Below, in pieces: positions 60,734-64,000 of a DNA stretch of 64,000 nt; position 1 is the stretch's first letter; every line of letters starts with the position of its first letter. Where the stretch lies: assembly GCF_029024105.1 (NCBI RefSeq), contig NZ_CP118963.1:1488001-1552000 (forward strand). Direction: 5' to 3'. The notes under the pieces were generated by a model, which saw only the letters and a list, made by a program, of their open reading frames with translations, ran no database searches and was not told where the DNA came from. The stretch comes from Acinetobacter lwoffii (GTDB lineage: Bacteria; Pseudomonadota; Gammaproteobacteria; Pseudomonadales; Moraxellaceae). Position numbers and translations under genes: made by a program.

Positions 60734-61405
60734 ATGATGAATAAAATCACGCAGGATATCGAGACGGTACTTAAGCAAATTCCTGATGGTGCACACATTA
60801 TGACCAGTGGTTTTGGCCTGGCAGGTCAACCGGTAGAATTAATCGAAGCATTAATTGACTTGGGTCCTAGAGACTTAACCATTATTAACAACAATGCTGC
60901 TTCCGGAGATCGTGGTCTAACCAATCTGCTATTGTCCGGACTGGTCAAAAAAATGATCTGTTCATTCCCGCGGGCCAATAACTCAACAGTATTTGAAGAT
61001 TTGTATAAAGCAGGAAAAGTTGAGCTAGAACTGGTACCACAGGGTAATCTGGCCTGCCGTATTCAGGCAGCCGGTGCTGGCTTAGGGGCTGTTTTTACTC
61101 CAACCGGTTTTGGTACCAAAATAGCTGAGGGTAAAGAAACCCGTAATATCAATGGAAAAGATTATGTGCTGGAATATCCGATACATGCTGATTATGCCTT
61201 GGTTTATGCCAATCAGGCAGATCAGTGGGGCAACTTGACCTACCGTAAGGCAGCACGGAATTTTGGTCCGATCATGGCCAAAGCAGCAAAAACCACCATT
61301 GCACAAGTCCATCAAGTTGTGGAACTGGGAGAACTTGATCCAGAGATCATTGTAACGCCAGGAATTTTTGTACAGCATGTGGTCAAGGTTGGAGATATTA
61401 AATAA
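60734..61405 (+). CDS. CoA-transferase subunit A (PcaI/DcaI-like)
   Basis: 223-residue alpha subunit of a family I CoA-transferase that moves CoA from succinyl-CoA to a carboxylic acid. Motifs: IMTSGFGLAGQPVELIEAL and IQAAGAGLGAVFTPTGFGT, both typical of 3-oxoadipate/3-oxoacid transferases. ATG 60734 (or 60737) has AGGAAG upstream. The stop overlaps the start of subunit B by one base (TAATG). In context the substrate is more likely glutarate or another dicarboxylate than 3-oxoadipate. Confidence 0.9.
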   Translation: MMNKITQDIETVLKQIPDGAHIMTSGFGLAGQPVELIEALIDLGPRDLTIINNNAASGDRGLTNLLLSGLVKKMICSFPRANNSTVFEDLYKAGKVELELVPQGNLACRIQAAGAGLGAVFTPTGFGTKIAEGKETRNINGKDYVLEYPIHADYALVYANQADQWGNLTYRKAARNFGPIMAKAAKTTIAQVHQVVELGELDPEIIVTPGIFVQHVVKVGDIK

Positions 61406-62064
61406 TGAATATTCAAAAACGTAGTCGTGAACAGATTGTAGCTAAAGTTGCACAAGACATTCCAACCGGCTCTTTTGTAAATTTGGGTATTGGTTTACCG
61501 ACACGCGTAGCAGGTTATTTAAAACCTGAACAAGGAGTAATTCTACACTCGGAAAATGGCGTTTTAGGTTTTGCTGCATTGAGTGATCCTGAACAGGCAG
61601 ATGATGATCTGATTAACGCCGGCAAAGAACTCGTAAGCATGTTGCAAGGTGGCAGTTTTATGAATTCTGCCGACTCTTTCGATATCATGCGAGGCGGGCA
61701 TCTGGATATCTGTATCATGGGGGCTTTCCAGGTGGCTATTAATGGTGATTTGGCGAACTGGCATACCGGTAATGCTGATGCTGTACCTGCTGTAGGCGGT
61801 GCGATGGATCTGGCGGTGGGTGCTCGCTGTGTTTATGTTTGCATGGAACATGTGACTAAAAACGGTGAAGCAAAAATTGTTGAAGAACTGACTTATCCTC
61901 TAACAGGTAAACATTGTGTCAACCGTATTTATACCGATCTCTGTGTGATTGAATTAAAAGACAACCAGGCTCAGGTTATTGAAATAGTGGATGGTTTAAG
62001 TTTTGAAGAATTGCAACGGCAGACTGGCTGTAAATTAGTGGACAGTCGTCAACAAGCAGCCTAA
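61405..62064 (+). CDS. CoA-transferase subunit B (PcaJ/DcaJ-like)
   Basis: 219-residue beta subunit carrying the catalytic Glu in HSENGVLG, which forms the CoA thioester intermediate. Further motifs: FVNLGIGLPTRVAGYL and GGHLDICIMGAFQV. Translationally coupled to subunit A. Together they would activate a dicarboxylate for GcdH and the acyl-CoA dehydrogenase upstream. Confidence 0.92.
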   Translation: MNIQKRSREQIVAKVAQDIPTGSFVNLGIGLPTRVAGYLKPEQGVILHSENGVLGFAALSDPEQADDDLINAGKELVSMLQGGSFMNSADSFDIMRGGHLDICIMGAFQVAINGDLANWHTGNADAVPAVGGAMDLAVGARCVYVCMEHVTKNGEAKIVEELTYPLTGKHCVNRIYTDLCVIELKDNQAQVIEIVDGLSFEELQRQTGCKLVDSRQQAA

Positions 62065-62108
62065 AAATAAGTCCGCAATATTCTGATTGAGTAAAAGTAT
62101 AGTTTTAG

Positions 62109-62133
62109 ATCACAGCTTCGGCTGTGATTTTTA
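62109..62133 (+). terminator. Terminator after the CoA-transferase genes
   Basis: Eight-bp perfect stem ATCACAGC / GCTGTGAT with a stable TTCG loop and a T5 run. Confidence 0.9.
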
Positions 62134-62270
62134 AATTTTAGAATTATTATCAAATACACGTAATATTGACCATATTTCCGCATTTTAAAGATATAAATAC
62201 AAACTTTTGCTAATGATTATTTGAATAATAAGTCTAAAATGTTAACAAGCTAAGGAAGGTGATAGTCTGA

Positions 62271-64000
62271 ATGAATAATAATTGTGATGATCAAGAAATT
62301 TTTCATATTTTTAATTTGATTGGTCGCCATACTGAACTTAAACCTATCCTCGATGTCATTAGCCAGTGGCTTGAATCGCGTATTCCAGATGCGCTTGTCA
62401 CCATTATGCTCTATAAGGATGACACACAAACTTTAAATATCATAAGTGGTAAACAACACTTCTCAAAAGAGTACTGTAATGCTATTCAAGATTTGAAAAT
62501 TGGGCCAAATCAAGGATCGTGTGGCGTAGCTGCCTTTTTACGTCAGTTGGTCATTAGTCCGAATTTAATGAAAGACCCAAACTGGCAGCCTTATCGTGCT
62601 TTGGTAAATGCAGAAAAATTGTCTAGTTGCTGGTCTATGCCGATTATTAATGCTTCAGATATTCTGTACGGAACGTTTGCTACCTATTATCGAACACCAA
62701 AAATACCGACTGAGCATCATATTCAGCTTTTACAACAAGCGGCAAAATTAGTTGCTCTGGCAATTGAGCTTGATCAGGAACGCCAAAAAAGACATGAGCT
62801 TAATGAAAAATACAGCTCATTTTATACCTATCATCCAGATATTATTTTTGAACTTGACCTACAGGGACATGTGCTTAATACCAATATTGCTTGCGAAGAA
62901 ATTACAGGTTTTTCTAAAGCGCAAATTCATGGTCAGCACTATTGTGCCTTCATACCGCCCGAATTCCATGAACTTGCTAACGTTTCATTTTCAGAAGCGG
63001 CGCAAGGTAAATCTCAACATTATGAACTTCCAATTTATAATGTTGCAGGCGATATCTTATGGCTGGATCTGACCAATTTACCGATTATTCAAAATCAGAA
63101 AGTCACCGGTATTATTGGCATTGCCCGAGATATTACTGTATCGCGTGAAAACAAGGAGTCTCTACGATTATTAAAACGGGGGGTAGAGGCCAGTCCGAAT
63201 AGTCTTTTTATTACCGATGTCTCTGAAGAAAGGCTAATGGTGTATGTAAATCCGGCTTTTCTAAAGCTCACCGGTTATACAGCAGCAGAAGTATTAGGAC
63301 AAAGCTGTTTTTTCTTACAGGGTCCAGATACTGATCCGGATCAGATTGCATTACTCAAGCAAGCGGTCAAAGAACAAAAAGAAATTCAGGTGACTATAAA
63401 AAGTTACTGTAAAGATGGTAGCTGGTTCTGGAATCGTTTAACTATAGGTCCTATTTTTGACCAGACAGGAACCTGCACCCATTTTTTGGGGATTCAGGAA
63501 GATATTACCCAGCAACGTATTCACGAAGAATATATTCAGCATCAGCATACCCATGACCATTTAACCGGTTTACCGAACCAGTATGCATTCAAACAGATTC
63601 TGGAAAATATTTTTGAAGCACAGCACGAGAGCTCACAACCTTTAGTCTTGCTGTATATAGATCTGGATGATTTTAAAAATATCAATGACAGCTTAGGTCA
63701 TCTGGTGGGTGACCAGATTCTCAAAATTGTAGGCGAGCGGCTGCAAAAATTTGTTCAAGGCAATAATGTGCTATGCCGCTTCGCTGAAGATGAATTTATT
63801 TTGCTGCTCTCAGGGACAGATGAGCATACTGAAGTCGAGGCGATCGCCGGAGAAATTCTTGATCTTCTTTCCATGCTGTTTATTGTTGATCAGTACAAAA
63901 TACATTTAAGTGCCAGTATTGGTATTGTGGCAGATGACAGTTCGATCCATCATTCTTCTGAATTGATCTACCAGTCTGTTTTGGCGATGCAGGAAGCCAA
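62271..64000 (+). CDS. GAF-PAS-LOV-like-GGDEF signalling protein (partial, runs off the end)
   Basis: 576 visible residues of a cyclic-di-GMP-type sensor; the gene continues past the window. Residues 1-170 form a GAF domain (IGPNQGSCGVAAFLRQ, SCWSMPIINAS). Residues 185-295 form a PAS domain. Residues 300-415 form a PAS domain very like LOV photosensors: GQSCFFLQGPDTD, with the photoactive-position Cys346, then CKDGSWFWNRLTIGPIFD and HFLGIQEDIT. From about 425 a diguanylate cyclase fold follows (HDHLTGLPNQYAF, LLYIDLDDFKNINDSLGH), but its active site reads AEDEF (505-509) instead of GGDEF, so cyclase activity is doubtful. A downstream EAL phosphodiesterase domain is likely but not visible. AAGGAAGG lies upstream of the ATG. 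Confidence 0.88.
   Translation, partial: MNNNCDDQEIFHIFNLIGRHTELKPILDVISQWLESRIPDALVTIMLYKDDTQTLNIISGKQHFSKEYCNAIQDLKIGPNQGSCGVAAFLRQLVISPNLMKDPNWQPYRALVNAEKLSSCWSMPIINASDILYGTFATYYRTPKIPTEHHIQLLQQAAKLVALAIELDQERQKRHELNEKYSSFYTYHPDIIFELDLQGHVLNTNIACEEITGFSKAQIHGQHYCAFIPPEFHELANVSFSEAAQGKSQHYELPIYNVAGDILWLDLTNLPIIQNQKVTGIIGIARDITVSRENKESLRLLKRGVEASPNSLFITDVSEERLMVYVNPAFLKLTGYTAAEVLGQSCFFLQGPDTDPDQIALLKQAVKEQKEIQVTIKSYCKDGSWFWNRLTIGPIFDQTGTCTHFLGIQEDITQQRIHEEYIQHQHTHDHLTGLPNQYAFKQILENIFEAQHESSQPLVLLYIDLDDFKNINDSLGHLVGDQILKIVGERLQKFVQGNNVLCRFAEDEFILLLSGTDEHTEVEAIAGEILDLLSMLFIVDQYKIHLSASIGIVADDSSIHHSSELIYQSVLAMQEA

Noticed and set aside
1..64000. CRISPR array, tRNA or rRNA genes, prophage
   Set aside because: No regularly spaced repeats, no cloverleaf or rRNA-like segments and no phage structural genes were seen on reading both strands.

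Overview
The window looks like chromosomal DNA of an environmental Acinetobacter (Gammaproteobacteria, Moraxellaceae). The case rests on an AT-rich background, a HAD-phosphatase/mannitol-1-phosphate dehydrogenase fusion (the Acinetobacter-type MtlD), a MoaC-MoaB fusion, an OsmC-YcaO fusion, a betT / betI-betB-betA choline cluster and a PcaIJ-like catabolic operon. Species cannot be fixed from the sequence alone.

Layout. 1-1.65 kb: 3' part of a urea (or guanidine) carboxylase. 1.67-6.0 kb: an AT-rich patch in which an OLD-like ATPase/TOPRIM gene is destroyed by an IS5-family element, with an IS4-family element in its 5' leader. 6.0-14.3 kb: two convergent operons. The plus-strand one encodes a 43-aa peptide, a NikR-like regulator without its nickel ligands, allophanate hydrolase and a lipoprotein binding protein. 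The minus-strand one encodes permease, ATPase, 2-oxoglutarate oxygenase, an unknown protein and an SMR exporter. Together with the carboxylase they form an apparent uptake and breakdown route for a urea- or guanidine-type nitrogen source. 14.5-16.7 kb: mtlD. 16.7-36.6 kb: nitrate assimilation (nasTS, nirB, NirD-reductase fusion, nitrate reductase, full Mo-cofactor synthesis, modABC, nitrate transporter), then cyanase and nirC. 36.6-38.4 kb: PP2C phosphatase-kinase fusion. 38.6-43.7 kb: two small proteins, MetR-like regulator, TonB receptor, MarC. 43.7-49.8 kb: choline-to-betaine osmoprotection. 49.9-55.2 kb: TorF-like porin, OsmC-YcaO protein, ETF-ubiquinone oxidoreductase. 55.4-62.1 kb: IclR regulator divergent from an acyl-CoA dehydrogenase / glutaryl-CoA dehydrogenase / MFS / CoA-transferase operon. 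62.3-64 kb: GAF-PAS-LOV-like-degenerate GGDEF protein running off the end.

How it works together. The most striking feature is regulatory. Nine sites with exact GG-N10-GC spacing, the hallmark of sigma-54 promoters, sit just upstream of nearly every nitrogen transcription unit: two before the allophanate operon and one each before the permease/oxygenase operon, nasTS, nirB, moaA, the nitrate transporter, cynS and nirC. Three of the leaders (nirB, nitrate transporter, nirC) carry a hairpin with an A1/G4 hexaloop, the signature bound by ANTAR antiterminators such as the NasT encoded here. In the nirC leader a second hexaloop hairpin overlaps the 5' arm of a strong terminator, a ready-made antitermination switch. 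I infer two layers of control: nitrogen limitation through sigma-54 and an NtrC-type activator encoded elsewhere, and nitrate through NasS/NasT.

The least explained module is the sigma-54-linked oxygenase / unknown protein / split ABC transporter / NikR-like / allophanate hydrolase system.
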